A stretch of DNA of 50,862 nucleotides. Source: Oscillospiraceae bacterium. GTDB lineage: Bacteria; Bacillota; Clostridia; Oscillospirales; CAG-382. The stretch is taken from the NCBI GenBank assembly GCA_015064945.1, contig SVRF01000008.1, forward strand, positions 1 to 50,862. The letters run 5' to 3'. Positions 7,438-15,782 of the stretch are shown here, piece by piece. The position numbers and the translations under genes are program-made. Position 1 is the stretch's first letter; each line of letters starts with the position of its first letter. Under the pieces are notes generated by a model that saw only the letters and a program-made list of their open reading frames with translations, was not told the origin of the DNA and made no database searches.

Positions 7438-7865
7438 TACACCTCGGTCTTTACCGTGTTTTCCAAAAGAGTGTCAAGGCAATCCTTTACCGCGCTGTGG
7501 TGCTCCTCCGGTACTTTTACCCTTACCGCACGGATATACAGCTGACCCTCCACCCTTTCCATATCTATGCCTACATTCTCGGTTTTAACACCCGTTTGCT
7601 CAAAAATATAATTTTGCAGAGCTGCCGCCGCATCCTGTTCCGCCTGCTCTGCCGCCAAATCATAAGAATACTCATAATCTTCCTCCGCCGACGGAGGAGA
7701 AAGCTGTATCTCAGGGGCAAGCCGGGCAAAGGGCGTTACAATAATGGCAAGGCAGATAAGTGACGCCAGAAAGCGCAAATGCTTTTGATAGGGCTTTGCC
7801 GCCACCGCCGCAGAAATCCCCCCTGCCACCGCACTGAAAAGCAATGCTGTAAAATAGAGCTTCAT
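7431..7865 (-). CDS. spoIIIAF: Stage III sporulation protein AF
   Basis: 144 aa, small membrane protein of the SpoIIIA complex. Two hydrophobic segments near the N-terminus (about 3-22 and 31-50) precede a soluble ferredoxin-like/RBM-type domain (LQNYIFEQTGVKTENVGIDM, then LYIRAVRVKVPE). Identity rests on these features and on its exact place between spoIIIAE and spoIIIAG. It overlaps spoIIIAE by 4 nt at its start. Confidence 0.88.
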   Translation of the reverse strand: MKLYFTALLFSAVAGGISAAVAAKPYQKHLRFLASLICLAIIVTPFARLAPEIQLSPPSAEEDYEYSYDLAAEQAEQDAAAALQNYIFEQTGVKTENVGIDMERVEGQLYIRAVRVKVPEEHHSAVKDCLDTLLENTVKTEVYW

Positions 7866-8920
7866 ACCGTCACCCCGCTTTTTAAGAATACCGCTGAGAT
7901 AACGGTAAACACCAGCGCCGTGCCCACAAGCAACGCCAAGCTTATACCAAGCAAGGAGGAAAGCTCGGTCAGAAACTTGGCAGGCTTTTCAAGCCCCATA
8001 AGCCTTGCACCCACGGCGCAAAGAGAAAAGCACAGCTTGTAAAGCACACAGCTTACGACGGGTGGCAGCAGATAGCTTATCATAACCGCCACGCCAAAGC
8101 CGCCCACCGTGCCCTTTACCACCGACACCGCACCGAATGCAGTTCTTGCGCTCTCCCCCACCGCACTGCCTATTACGGGTACAAAGGCACCGCTGGCGAA
8201 TTTTATACTGCGATATGTAAAATTGTCTCCCGAGGCGCTTATTGCAGATTGAAAATAGAAAACAAAAGATACTATTGTAAACACAAAGGCAATAAGGGTG
8301 CAGGCGGCAGTCTTTACAAAGGACGCCAAGGGTGCAAGGCTTGTACTGCCGGGAAGCAAACCCGTAAGCGCAAACGCAAATCCAAGGCTTAAAAGGGGCA
8401 AAAGCAGTTTTGCACAGATCGCCTCCGTTACCGTTAAAAACATACCGAAGCCTGCGGCAGAGGCTATGCCCTGCGCCGTGTTTCCGCCCATAGAGTACAG
8501 GCTTGTCATAACGGGAAGCAGGGATGCGGAAAATACACACAAGCCTTCTATTGCCGCCTTTGCATAGTTAAAGCTTATCTCCAGCGCAGGAAACGAGGCC
8601 GCCGACAAGGCAACCGCAGACACAAAATCCAACGCCGCACCGCTTGTCCCGTCACTTCTCAGCTCTCTTATGTTATCAACAAGGGCTAAAAGCACAAGAC
8701 AAGCCAAAATAACACCGCAATACTTGAACGCAGCTTTGCCAAAGCCCTGTATTGCGTCCTCCAGCACCTGCCAAACCTTGTCCGCAAGGTTTGTACTTTC
8801 CTTTGCCTCAAGCTCTGCCGCTCCGCTTCTTTCGTAGATCTCCTCTTCCGTAACCGCCGCTGCTTTTATGCCCCCCAGAAGCATAAACGCAAGGCATATA
8901 CAAACAAAAAAACGTCCCAT
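7862..8920 (-). CDS. spoIIIAE: Stage III sporulation protein AE
   Basis: 352 aa polytopic membrane protein with an N-terminal signal-like segment and about seven to eight hydrophobic helices. The blocks SLYSMGGNTAQGIASAAGFGMF and FTYRSIKFASGAFVPVIGSAVGES are characteristic of SpoIIIAE, which is proposed to form the permease part of the SpoIIIA channel. It is separated from spoIIIAD by 10 nt. Length is slightly under the roughly 390-400 residues usual in Bacillus, as is common in Clostridia. Confidence 0.92.
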   Translation of the reverse strand: MGRFFVCICLAFMLLGGIKAAAVTEEEIYERSGAAELEAKESTNLADKVWQVLEDAIQGFGKAAFKYCGVILACLVLLALVDNIRELRSDGTSGAALDFVSAVALSAASFPALEISFNYAKAAIEGLCVFSASLLPVMTSLYSMGGNTAQGIASAAGFGMFLTVTEAICAKLLLPLLSLGFAFALTGLLPGSTSLAPLASFVKTAACTLIAFVFTIVSFVFYFQSAISASGDNFTYRSIKFASGAFVPVIGSAVGESARTAFGAVSVVKGTVGGFGVAVMISYLLPPVVSCVLYKLCFSLCAVGARLMGLEKPAKFLTELSSLLGISLALLVGTALVFTVISAVFLKSGVTV

Positions 8921-8930
8921 TAACCGTCCC

Positions 8931-9317
8931 CTATCCTACAAGTCCTACCGCCATCTCCAACAAATACTCAGCCACAGGCAAAGACAGCAAGATTATAGCT
9001 CCCTTGCCTGCGCTTTCCACTCCGTTTGCAAGACTTCCCTCTCCGAAATCCCTGCATATATCGGCGGCAACACCGCAAACAAGGGATATGCCCACCGCCT
9101 TTAACAGCAAGGTAAAATATTGGGGCAAGTCCGTTTTATTTCCTGCCGTCTTTATAAAATCTCCTATAGGAAGCAAAGTGTACGCCATATAGGCAAAACA
9201 CACCAAGCCGCCGCAGGCGGTAAACACGGGCAGAAAGTCGGGCTTTAACTGTTTTATTACCACGCCGACGCAGGCAAAGCACAGTGCCGCACCGCAAAGA
9301 CTTGCAATACCGCTCAT
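8931..9317 (-). CDS. spoIIIAD: Stage III sporulation protein AD
   Basis: 128 aa with four predicted transmembrane segments. DFIKTAGNKTDLPQYFTLLLKAVGI and CRDFGEGSLANGVESAGKGAIILLSLPVAEYLL correspond to the conserved SpoIIIAD core. It is a membrane component of the mother-cell SpoIIIA complex, related in sequence to SpoIIIAC. Its start overlaps the spoIIIAC stop by 4 nt. Confidence 0.92.
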   Translation of the reverse strand: MSGIASLCGAALCFACVGVVIKQLKPDFLPVFTACGGLVCFAYMAYTLLPIGDFIKTAGNKTDLPQYFTLLLKAVGISLVCGVAADICRDFGEGSLANGVESAGKGAIILLSLPVAEYLLEMAVGLVG

Positions 9318-9508
9318 ATACCGAAGGCGTTTTTTATGCTTTGCAAAAGGGCTGCTATCTCCTGCGTCAGCATAAGCATGGCGATTACAAGTCCTGCCAC
9401 CGTTACCAGCGCAGCTTGCTCGTCCCTGCCGCTTTTGGAAAGTATTTGGTGGGCAACACTTACTATAAGCCCTATGCCTGCCACCTTCAACACCAAAGAT
9501 ATGTTCAT
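9314..9508 (-). CDS. spoIIIAC: Stage III sporulation protein AC
   Basis: 64 aa, two transmembrane helices (about 5-25 and 33-55) joined by the conserved loop SKSGRDEQAALVTVAG. Full length for the family, which is always very short. It is a mother-cell membrane component of the SpoIIIA channel. It lies between spoIIIAB and spoIIIAD in the standard order and overlaps spoIIIAD. Confidence 0.92.
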   Translation of the reverse strand: MNISLVLKVAGIGLIVSVAHQILSKSGRDEQAALVTVAGLVIAMLMLTQEIAALLQSIKNAFGI

Positions 9509-9520
9509 CCTTCTACCCCT

Positions 9521-10018
9521 TTAAAGCATTAATATGGATACTGCGGCGCCCATGAGCACTCCCAGCCAGCGATAACATTTTTCGCCTGCCGCAAATGCCG
9601 CACGGCGCTTGTCCCCAAGCAGTTTTATACAGTCACGGGCATCTCTGAGGCTTGCCGCCTGCAGGTCATACTCTGTGCCGCCAAGCCCTCTGCCCGCCTT
9701 TTGAAGCACGCTGTAAAGCCCTTTGTCCTCGCTAAACAATTCTATGGCGGCAAAATAGCGTTTATTACAGGTCCTGCCTCCCTTTGTGTCCTTTAAAATC
9801 GGCAAAAATCCGATTTTTTCAAGGGTGGGGTTTTCAAATTCCCCAACAAGCTCGTCAAGCATCAAAAGGGATGGCAGGCGTAACAGCAGATAGTCAAACA
9901 GCTCCTCAAAGGCTTCTGTAACGGCAAGCTCGTTTTTTTGATGCGCCGCATAAGCAAAACCAAGGGCACCGCCTGCACAGGTCACAAGGCTTGCGCCTAT
10001 AAGCGCCGTCATATACAT
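9521..10018 (-). CDS. spoIIIAB: Stage III sporulation protein AB
   Basis: 165 aa. A helix at each end (N-terminal ALIGASLVTCAGGALGFAYA, C-terminal LGVLMGAAVSILML) brackets a cytoplasmic helical region, a layout related to type II secretion GspF proteins. GRGLGGTEYDLQ, close to residue 120, is the conserved family block. It starts inside the last codons of spoIIIAA (10-nt overlap). Confidence 0.9.
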   Translation of the reverse strand: MYMTALIGASLVTCAGGALGFAYAAHQKNELAVTEAFEELFDYLLLRLPSLLMLDELVGEFENPTLEKIGFLPILKDTKGGRTCNKRYFAAIELFSEDKGLYSVLQKAGRGLGGTEYDLQAASLRDARDCIKLLGDKRRAAFAAGEKCYRWLGVLMGAAVSILML

Positions 10019-10890
10019 TCCTCCGTTTTATACGTAAAGTCCGCATTTAAGCCTATAAGCAAGGGGAACACGCCCTTCTCTATTAAAGCGGCAACAAAGG
10101 GGCGCCGCCTAAGCCCCTCTGCCGTGTCCGCGTGTACACTTGCCACCACGGACACGCCCATCCCCAGTACCTGCCCGAGGGCGGCGCCGTCCTCTGCAGA
10201 AAGCTCGTCGCATATCAGTACCTCGGGAGACATACTGCGGCACAGCAGCTCTATGGCGTTACTCTTTTTTACGCCGCAAAGGGCGTCTATCAGCCCACCC
10301 CGAAGCTCCGGCACAAAAAGCTCGCCCCTTTCGTCGGCTATGGCAACCTTGTACGCTCTGCCCATACTTCCGTTGCCCAGAAGCAAGGCAATGCTTTTAA
10401 GCAGAGTGGTTTTGCCGCAATTGGGTGGCGAATAGATAAGCGCTCCCCTTAACCCCTTTTCCGTAATGCGCCGTGCCGCCTCGAAGCCGAAATCGCCTAT
10501 AAAGCGCTTCAGGCGCAGGCTTATACCGTACACACGGCTGAAGCCCGTAAGCACTCCGTCACGGACTATCCCTTCTCCGCACACCCCTGCACGGCAGCCG
10601 TCCGCAAAGGGCAAAAAGCCCTGCTTTATACTGTCACCGAAGCTGTAGAGCGAAGCACGGCTAAGCAGGGTCAGGCACTCCTTCAGCTCATCTTCATCAC
10701 AGCAAAGCCCCTGCCCCACGGGGCAAAAGCGGCCGTGGGAGTTAAAGCAACGGTTTTTGCCCGACGCCGTAACAGATACAGGTCCGCCTGCCCTGAGTCG
10801 AAGCTCTGTTGCGACGGCACATACCTCTTTGGGTAGCTTTGCCACCGCAAAGCCCAGTCTTTGGGGCAGATACGGCAACAGCCTTAGCAT
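10009..10890 (-). CDS. spoIIIAA: Stage III sporulation protein AA, ATPase
   Basis: The start at 10890 (MLRLLPYLPQ) is chosen over a longer frame because AAGGAGGTAAAGCA precedes it; 293 aa. It is a secretion-ATPase-like mother-cell protein that energises the SpoIIIA channel. The P-loop reads SPPNCGKTTLL, the Walker B-like strand is EVLICDEL, and a His box reads VVASVHAD. The N-terminal block ELRLRAGGPVSV is typical of the family. The start codon overlaps the end of the spoVB-like gene by 7 nt, placing that gene in the same transcript. Confidence 0.92.
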   Translation of the reverse strand: MLRLLPYLPQRLGFAVAKLPKEVCAVATELRLRAGGPVSVTASGKNRCFNSHGRFCPVGQGLCCDEDELKECLTLLSRASLYSFGDSIKQGFLPFADGCRAGVCGEGIVRDGVLTGFSRVYGISLRLKRFIGDFGFEAARRITEKGLRGALIYSPPNCGKTTLLKSIALLLGNGSMGRAYKVAIADERGELFVPELRGGLIDALCGVKKSNAIELLCRSMSPEVLICDELSAEDGAALGQVLGMGVSVVASVHADTAEGLRRRPFVAALIEKGVFPLLIGLNADFTYKTEECI

Positions 10891-12389
10891 TGCTTTACCT
10901 CCTTGCCCATACAAAGCAGATATATAAGTGCCGTAACCGAGGCACAAAGCACTACTTGCCCCATAGCGCCGTCAAAAAGCCCAAAGCGGCTGACGGCATA
11001 AGCAGCGCCAAGGCTTAACGCCACTGACAAAGGGGTTTTAAACCCGCCGCCAAACTTTATGCCCGTAACCTTTTTAAGCCTTAGGCAGCACAAAGCAAAA
11101 GACAGGGTGTTGGACGCCATAAGCAACCAAATATAGCCCTCCGCACCGCTTAGAGGTATAAACACTATTACCGACACTATGCGGAATACCGAGTTTATAA
11201 CGCTGTAAAGCAGGGTGCGCTTTTGCTGACCTATGGTTTTAAGCAGACCGTCCGCCATAGTCTCCACATACATAAAGGGCGTCACCCACGCAAGCAACCA
11301 CAAGGAGTGGGTGCAATCCGTATTGCCGTACACGGCAAGGCTTAACTCCTTTGCAAACAGCAGAAAAAAGCCGCCGCAAATGGCAGAAAAGCCCACTGTC
11401 ATATTCATAATGCGCCCGACAACACGGTTCCTTTCGCTTTTGTCCTCCATCACGTTAAGCCGCGATACCCTTGGGATCTGAATAGAAAGCAAAGCCCCCA
11501 AAAAGGCGTAGGGGAAGAACAAAAGCGGTATGCTCATCCCCCGTATAATGCCGAAATCGGCAAGAGCTTGCTGTCTGTCTCCGCCGTAAAGCACAAAACG
11601 GGATGGGATAAGCACACTTTCCACGCTGTGCAAAATATTGGTAACATATGCGCCTGCGGCTATGGGCAGAGTAACACCGCCTACCGCCTTTACGCTATGC
11701 ATAAAGGGCTCCGACACAGCGCCGCCCTTATCACCTGAAAAGAAAAGGTATAAGAGGAACAGAAATATGTAGGAGAAGCACTCCCCTGCCGTAAGCCCTG
11801 CCACCACGCCCATACAAAGCTCCGTGGGAGTGCTTGCACTTGTATAAAAGCTGCTGAAGACGTAAACGGTTATACCGATTTTTGCGCATTGCTCGAAAAG
11901 CGATGCCAGCGCAGGCTTGTATATCTGTCCCAAGGCGGTAAAATACCCCTTAAGGCAGGCGGAAAGAGACATAAAAGGCATAGAAAGCGCCAACACTTTA
12001 AGGGCGGCTGCAGTGCTTGCATCCCCCACAAAGCTTTTTGCCATAGGCTCTGCTCCGAAAAACAATACCGCCGCCCCTATGCCGCCCATAGAAAGCGCCA
12101 ATACCGAGGAGGCGCAAAGTACACGCAATGCGCCGCCCCGTTTTTCGTCCCCGCCCAAGCGCTCTGCCGCCATACGGGACACCGCCACCCCAAAGCCCGA
12201 TGTGGCAAAGGTTGCAAATACGGAATACACCGACATAATAAGCTGATACAGCCCCAAGCCGCTGCTGCCCATACGGTCCGAAAGATACACACGGAAAAGC
12301 ATACCCATACCCTTAAGCCCGAAGGAAATAAGGGTAAGCACGCCTGCCGCTACCACAACACCGCCTCTTGATTTTTTTATTGCACCCAC
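10884..12389 (-). CDS. spoVB: SpoVB-like lipid flippase of the MOP/PST family
   Basis: 501 aa with about 14 hydrophobic segments. The N-terminal LISFGLKGMGMLFRVYLSDRMG and SGLGLYQLIMSVYS, followed by SGFGVAVSRM, match SpoVB-type flippases, which move lipid-linked precursors (spore cortex or envelope) across the membrane. It starts at GTG; the upstream AAAGGGC sits almost against the start, so initiation may be weak, but the N-terminus has the expected family length. It is the first gene of the spoIIIA transcript. A CATACA -10-like element about 30 nt upstream fits sigma-E (mother-cell) control. The spoVB name is by family; other MOP flippases remain possible. Confidence 0.8.
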   Translation of the reverse strand: MGAIKKSRGGVVVAAGVLTLISFGLKGMGMLFRVYLSDRMGSSGLGLYQLIMSVYSVFATFATSGFGVAVSRMAAERLGGDEKRGGALRVLCASSVLALSMGGIGAAVLFFGAEPMAKSFVGDASTAAALKVLALSMPFMSLSACLKGYFTALGQIYKPALASLFEQCAKIGITVYVFSSFYTSASTPTELCMGVVAGLTAGECFSYIFLFLLYLFFSGDKGGAVSEPFMHSVKAVGGVTLPIAAGAYVTNILHSVESVLIPSRFVLYGGDRQQALADFGIIRGMSIPLLFFPYAFLGALLSIQIPRVSRLNVMEDKSERNRVVGRIMNMTVGFSAICGGFFLLFAKELSLAVYGNTDCTHSLWLLAWVTPFMYVETMADGLLKTIGQQKRTLLYSVINSVFRIVSVIVFIPLSGAEGYIWLLMASNTLSFALCCLRLKKVTGIKFGGGFKTPLSVALSLGAAYAVSRFGLFDGAMGQVVLCASVTALIYLLCMGKEVKQC

Positions 12390-12416
12390 GCCCTTTACAA
12401 AATCTTTTGTTTAATT

Positions 12417-12442
12417 TGTATGCAGTGCAAAGAATTTTAATG
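12417..12442 (-). promoter_or_regulatory. Candidate sigma-E promoter for the spoVB-spoIIIA operon
   Basis: On the minus strand, CATACA (12417-12422) is followed by AAT-T, and CATTAA lies 14 nt upstream. The -10 matches the sigma-E consensus CATACAnnT well; the -35 is only partial. Expected from the mother-cell role of the operon. Confidence 0.45.
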
Positions 12443-12449
12443 TTAGGTA

Positions 12450-12478
12450 TTGACAAACAAGAAAGCATCATTTATAAT
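12450..12478 (+). promoter_or_regulatory. Consensus sigma-A promoter for nrdG
   Basis: Perfect TTGACA (12450-12455), 17-nt spacer, perfect TATAAT (12473-12478). NrdR-type boxes overlap the -10 and follow it, fitting repression by NrdR. Confidence 0.85.
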
Positions 12479-12518
12479 ATATAGTACACCGACGCATTTA
12501 CAGCACAATATATTGTGC
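12472..12518 (+). promoter_or_regulatory. Paired NrdR boxes upstream of nrdG
   Basis: Box 2 is a perfect palindrome, GCACAATATATTGTGC (12503-12518). Box 1 (12472-12487, TTATAATATATAGTAC) shares the AATATATwGT core and has its centre exactly 31 bp upstream, about three helical turns, as is typical of NrdR box pairs. No nrdR gene lies in the window. Confidence 0.75.
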
Positions 12519-12534
12519 CAAAGGAGGTCTTGTT

Positions 12535-13221
12535 ATGAATATATGCGGACTGCAAAAACTTACGCTTTTGGATTTTCCGGGGCACACGGCGTGCACGGTG
12601 TTTACGGGCGGTTGCAACCTGCGCTGTCCCTTTTGCCACAACGCATCCTTAGTTAAGGGCGGTGCTGAAAAGCTTGCGGAAGGCGAGCTTTGGGGCTTTT
12701 TGAAGAAGCGTGCAGGGCTTCTTGACGGGGTCTGCATCAGCGGTGGCGAGCCTTTGTTGCAACAGGATATAGGAGATTTTATAGCGGAACTGAAAAAACT
12801 TGGCTATAAGGTTAAATTGGATACCAACGGAACACTGCCACAACATCTTGTGGTGCTACTGGAAAAAGGACTGCTTGACTACGTAGCAATGGACCTTAAG
12901 AACTCACCCGAACTGTACCCCAAAACCGTGGGCAAGGCAGACTTTGACTTTGAAAGCGTGGCGGAAAGTATGGAACTTCTCAGGACAAACAGAGTCCCCT
13001 ACGAATACCGCACCACCCTTGTAAAACCCTTGCACAGCAAGGAAAGTCTTATGTCCTTGGCGGCGCTTATCCGCCCCGACGAGCATTGGTTTTTGCAACA
13101 ATATATTGACTCCGGCGATATATTAGGCAGCGGTATGGAAGCCTTTACGCCTGAGGAAATGAAGGCGTTTTTACTTGAATTACAGCCCCTTTTGCCTATG
13201 TGTTCCCTGCGCGGGCTTTAA
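12535..13221 (+). CDS. nrdG: Anaerobic ribonucleotide reductase activating protein (radical SAM)
   Basis: 228 aa, AAAGGAGG before the ATG. Radical-SAM enzyme that makes the glycyl radical on NrdD. Cys27, Cys31 and Cys34 (GGCNLRCPFC, CX3CX2C) bind the 4Fe-4S cluster; the SAM-binding ISGGEPLLQ follows at about residue 69. The opening LQKLTLLDFPGHTACTVFTGG is typical of the NrdG2-type activase. It lies 164 bp upstream of nrdD, which has its own promoter and NrdR-like boxes. The NrdR boxes in front predict derepression when deoxynucleotides are low. Confidence 0.92.
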   Translation: MNICGLQKLTLLDFPGHTACTVFTGGCNLRCPFCHNASLVKGGAEKLAEGELWGFLKKRAGLLDGVCISGGEPLLQQDIGDFIAELKKLGYKVKLDTNGTLPQHLVVLLEKGLLDYVAMDLKNSPELYPKTVGKADFDFESVAESMELLRTNRVPYEYRTTLVKPLHSKESLMSLAALIRPDEHWFLQQYIDSGDILGSGMEAFTPEEMKAFLLELQPLLPMCSLRGL

Positions 13222-13270
13222 TTTGCCGACGCAAAACCCCACAACAAAATGTGCTTGAGGAAAAAATAAA

Positions 13271-13323
13271 CTTCTATATATTGTGTTTTACCTATTGACA
13301 AGTGTACTCTTTTGTGTTAACCT
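13271..13323 (+). promoter_or_regulatory. nrdD promoter with two NrdR-like boxes
   Basis: Promoter: TTGACA (13295-13300), 17 nt, TAACCT (13318-13323, weak). NrdR-like sites: CTTCTATATATTGTGT (13271-13286), and a half-site TTTTGTGT ending at 13317, exactly 31 bp on. The spacing matches that before nrdG, supporting co-regulation. Confidence 0.55.
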
Positions 13324-13385
13324 GTTTAGCAGAGCGTGCATTTAATTAATGTTTATAAATATTGACATATAAAGGAGAAGATGTT

Positions 13386-15758
13386 ATGTACCAAGTAATG
13401 AAGCGTAACGGTAACACCGTTGATTTTGAGCTTAGCAAGATAGCCGCCGCAATAGCGAAGGCTTTTGACGCTAAAGAAATAAACTATAACAGAGATACCA
13501 TTGATTTTCTTGCCCTTAAGGTAACTGCAGATTTTCAGCCCAAGATCAAGGACGGACTTATAACCGTTGAAGATATTCAGGATAGCGTAGAATCTGTATT
13601 GGTGCAGGCAGGCTATGCCGAGGTTGCAAAGGCATACATCCTTTACCGCCGTCAGCACGAAAAGCTTCGTAATATCGATTCCACCATACTTGACTACAAG
13701 ATGGTTGTGGACAACTACCTTAAGATAAACGACTGGCGCGTTAAAGAAAACAGCACCGTTACCTACTCCGTAGGCGGTCTTATCCTCAGCAACAGCGGTG
13801 CTATTACCGCTAACTACTGGCTTTCCGAAATATACGATGACGAGATAGCTAACGCACACAGAAATGCGGATATTCATCTTCATGACCTGTCTATGCTTAC
13901 GGGCTACTGCGCAGGTTGGTCCCTTAAACAGCTTATCAAGGAAGGTCTCGGCGGCGTAAGAGGCAAGATCACCTCTGCACCTGCAAGCCACCTTGCGACC
14001 CTTTGTAACCAGATGGTTAACTTCCTCGGCATTATGCAGAACGAGTGGGCAGGCGCACAGGCTTTCTCCTCCTTCGATACCTATCTTGCGCCCTTCGTTA
14101 AGGTGGATAACCTTAGCTATGAGCAAACCAAAAAATGTATAGAAAGCTTTGTTTTCGGCGTTAACACTCCCAGCCGTTGGGGTACGCAGGCACCCTTCAG
14201 CAACATCACGCTGGACTGGACAGTTCCTGCAGACCTTAAGGATGCACCCGCTATCGTTGGCGGCAAGGAAATGGACTTTACCTACGGCGACTGTAAAGAA
14301 GAGATGGATATGGTTAACCGTGCCTTTATCGAAACCATGATAGAGGGCGACGCTAACGGCAGAGGCTTCCAGTACCCCATCCCCACCTACTCCATCACCG
14401 CAGACTTTGACTGGTCCGACACCTTAAACAACCGTCTGTTGTTCGAAATGACCACCAAGTACGGCACCCCCTATTTCTCCAACTACATCAACAGCGATAT
14501 GGAGCCTTCCGATGTAAGAAGTATGTGCTGCCGTTTGCGCCTTGACCTTAGAGAACTGAGAAAGAAGAGCGGCGGCTTCTTCGGCAGCGGCGAAAGCACC
14601 GGTTCCGTGGGCGTTGTTACCATCAATATGCCCCGCATCGCTTACCTTGCAGAGAACAAGGCAGACTTCTACAAGCGTCTTGACAGACTTATGGATATAG
14701 CCGCAAGAAGCCTTAAGGTTAAGCGTACCGTTATATCCAAGCTTATGGAAGAAGGACTTTACCCCTACACCAAGCGTTATCTGGGCAGCTTTGACAACCA
14801 CTTCAGCACCATCGGTCTTGTTGGTATGAACGAGGTTGGTCTTAACGCTCGCTGGTTGGGTCACGATATGACCCACGAGGATACCCAGGAGTTTACAAAA
14901 GAAGTGCTTAACCACATGAGGGAAAGACTTTCCGACTATCAGGAGCAGTACGGCGACCTTTACAACTTGGAAGCTACCCCTGCAGAGTCTACCTCTTACC
15001 GTCTTGCAAAGCACGACGTTAAGCGTTACCCCGGTATAAGAACCGCGGCAAAGAGCGAGGACGACACTCCTTACTACACCAACTCCAGCCACCTGCCCGT
15101 GGGCTATACTGCAGATATATTCGATGCCCTTGATATTCAGGACGAGCTGCAGACCCTTTACACCTCCGGCACGGTATTCCACGCCTTCTTGGGTGAAAAA
15201 CTGCCCGACTGGAAGGCGGCGGCAAACCTTGTAAGAAAGATTGCCGAAAACTACCGTTTGCCTTACTACACCCTGTCCCCCACCTACTCTGTTTGCGCTA
15301 ACCACGGCTATTTGGTAGGCGAACAGAAGACCTGTCCCGAATGCGGTGCCGTTACCGAGGTTTACAGCCGTATTACAGGCTACTACCGCCCTGTTCAGAA
15401 CTGGAACGACGGCAAGACACAGGAATACAAGGACAGACTTGTTTACGACATTGACAACTCCGTTTTGAAGAAGAGCCACAAGATAGAGCGTGAGGAAGCT
15501 GCAGAAGCTTGTCCCTGCACCGCAGAGGAAGAAACCAAGGTCTTGCTGTTTGCCACCAAGACCTGCCCCAAGTGCAAGATAGCCGCAAGCGAGCTTGAAA
15601 AGAAGGGCATTGCATACGAAAAGCTGTTTGTTGAGGAAAATAAGGAGCTTGCCGTGTCCTACGGTCTTAAGCAGGCGCCCACACTTGTAGTTACAGGCAA
15701 AAACGCAGGCATCTATGCGGACCTTACAGGCGTTAAGGAATTTATAGCTTTACAGTAA
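13386..15758 (+). CDS. nrdD: Class III (anaerobic) ribonucleoside-triphosphate reductase with fused C-terminal redoxin
   Basis: The start at 13386 (MYQVMKRNG) follows AAAGGAG; 790 aa. It reduces ribonucleoside triphosphates to deoxyribonucleotides without oxygen. Order: ATP-cone at about 1-90; the catalytic barrel with NTPSRWGTQAPFSN and MCCRLRLDLREL; a zinc site (CANHGYLVG, TCPECG); and the glycyl-radical loop RITGYYRPVQ (Gly665). Residues about 716-790 add a glutaredoxin/NrdH-like domain with C727-P-K-C730 and the cis-Pro phrase QAPTLVV. A redoxin-dependent NrdD is thus likely carrying its own reductant, in contrast to formate-dependent E. coli NrdD. A thioredoxin-reductase-like gene follows 24 nt later. 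Confidence 0.93.
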   Translation: MYQVMKRNGNTVDFELSKIAAAIAKAFDAKEINYNRDTIDFLALKVTADFQPKIKDGLITVEDIQDSVESVLVQAGYAEVAKAYILYRRQHEKLRNIDSTILDYKMVVDNYLKINDWRVKENSTVTYSVGGLILSNSGAITANYWLSEIYDDEIANAHRNADIHLHDLSMLTGYCAGWSLKQLIKEGLGGVRGKITSAPASHLATLCNQMVNFLGIMQNEWAGAQAFSSFDTYLAPFVKVDNLSYEQTKKCIESFVFGVNTPSRWGTQAPFSNITLDWTVPADLKDAPAIVGGKEMDFTYGDCKEEMDMVNRAFIETMIEGDANGRGFQYPIPTYSITADFDWSDTLNNRLLFEMTTKYGTPYFSNYINSDMEPSDVRSMCCRLRLDLRELRKKSGGFFGSGESTGSVGVVTINMPRIAYLAENKADFYKRLDRLMDIAARSLKVKRTVISKLMEEGLYPYTKRYLGSFDNHFSTIGLVGMNEVGLNARWLGHDMTHEDTQEFTKEVLNHMRERLSDYQEQYGDLYNLEATPAESTSYRLAKHDVKRYPGIRTAAKSEDDTPYYTNSSHLPVGYTADIFDALDIQDELQTLYTSGTVFHAFLGEKLPDWKAAANLVRKIAENYRLPYYTLSPTYSVCANHGYLVGEQKTCPECGAVTEVYSRITGYYRPVQNWNDGKTQEYKDRLVYDIDNSVLKKSHKIEREEAAEACPCTAEEETKVLLFATKTCPKCKIAASELEKKGIAYEKLFVEENKELAVSYGLKQAPTLVVTGKNAGIYADLTGVKEFIALQ

Positions 15759-15782
15759 TTTAAAGAAAAGAGCAGATTTTAA

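Noticed and set aside
13222..13385. Small gene between nrdG and nrdD
   Set aside because: No frame with a ribosome binding site; the gap is accounted for by the promoter and NrdR-like boxes.
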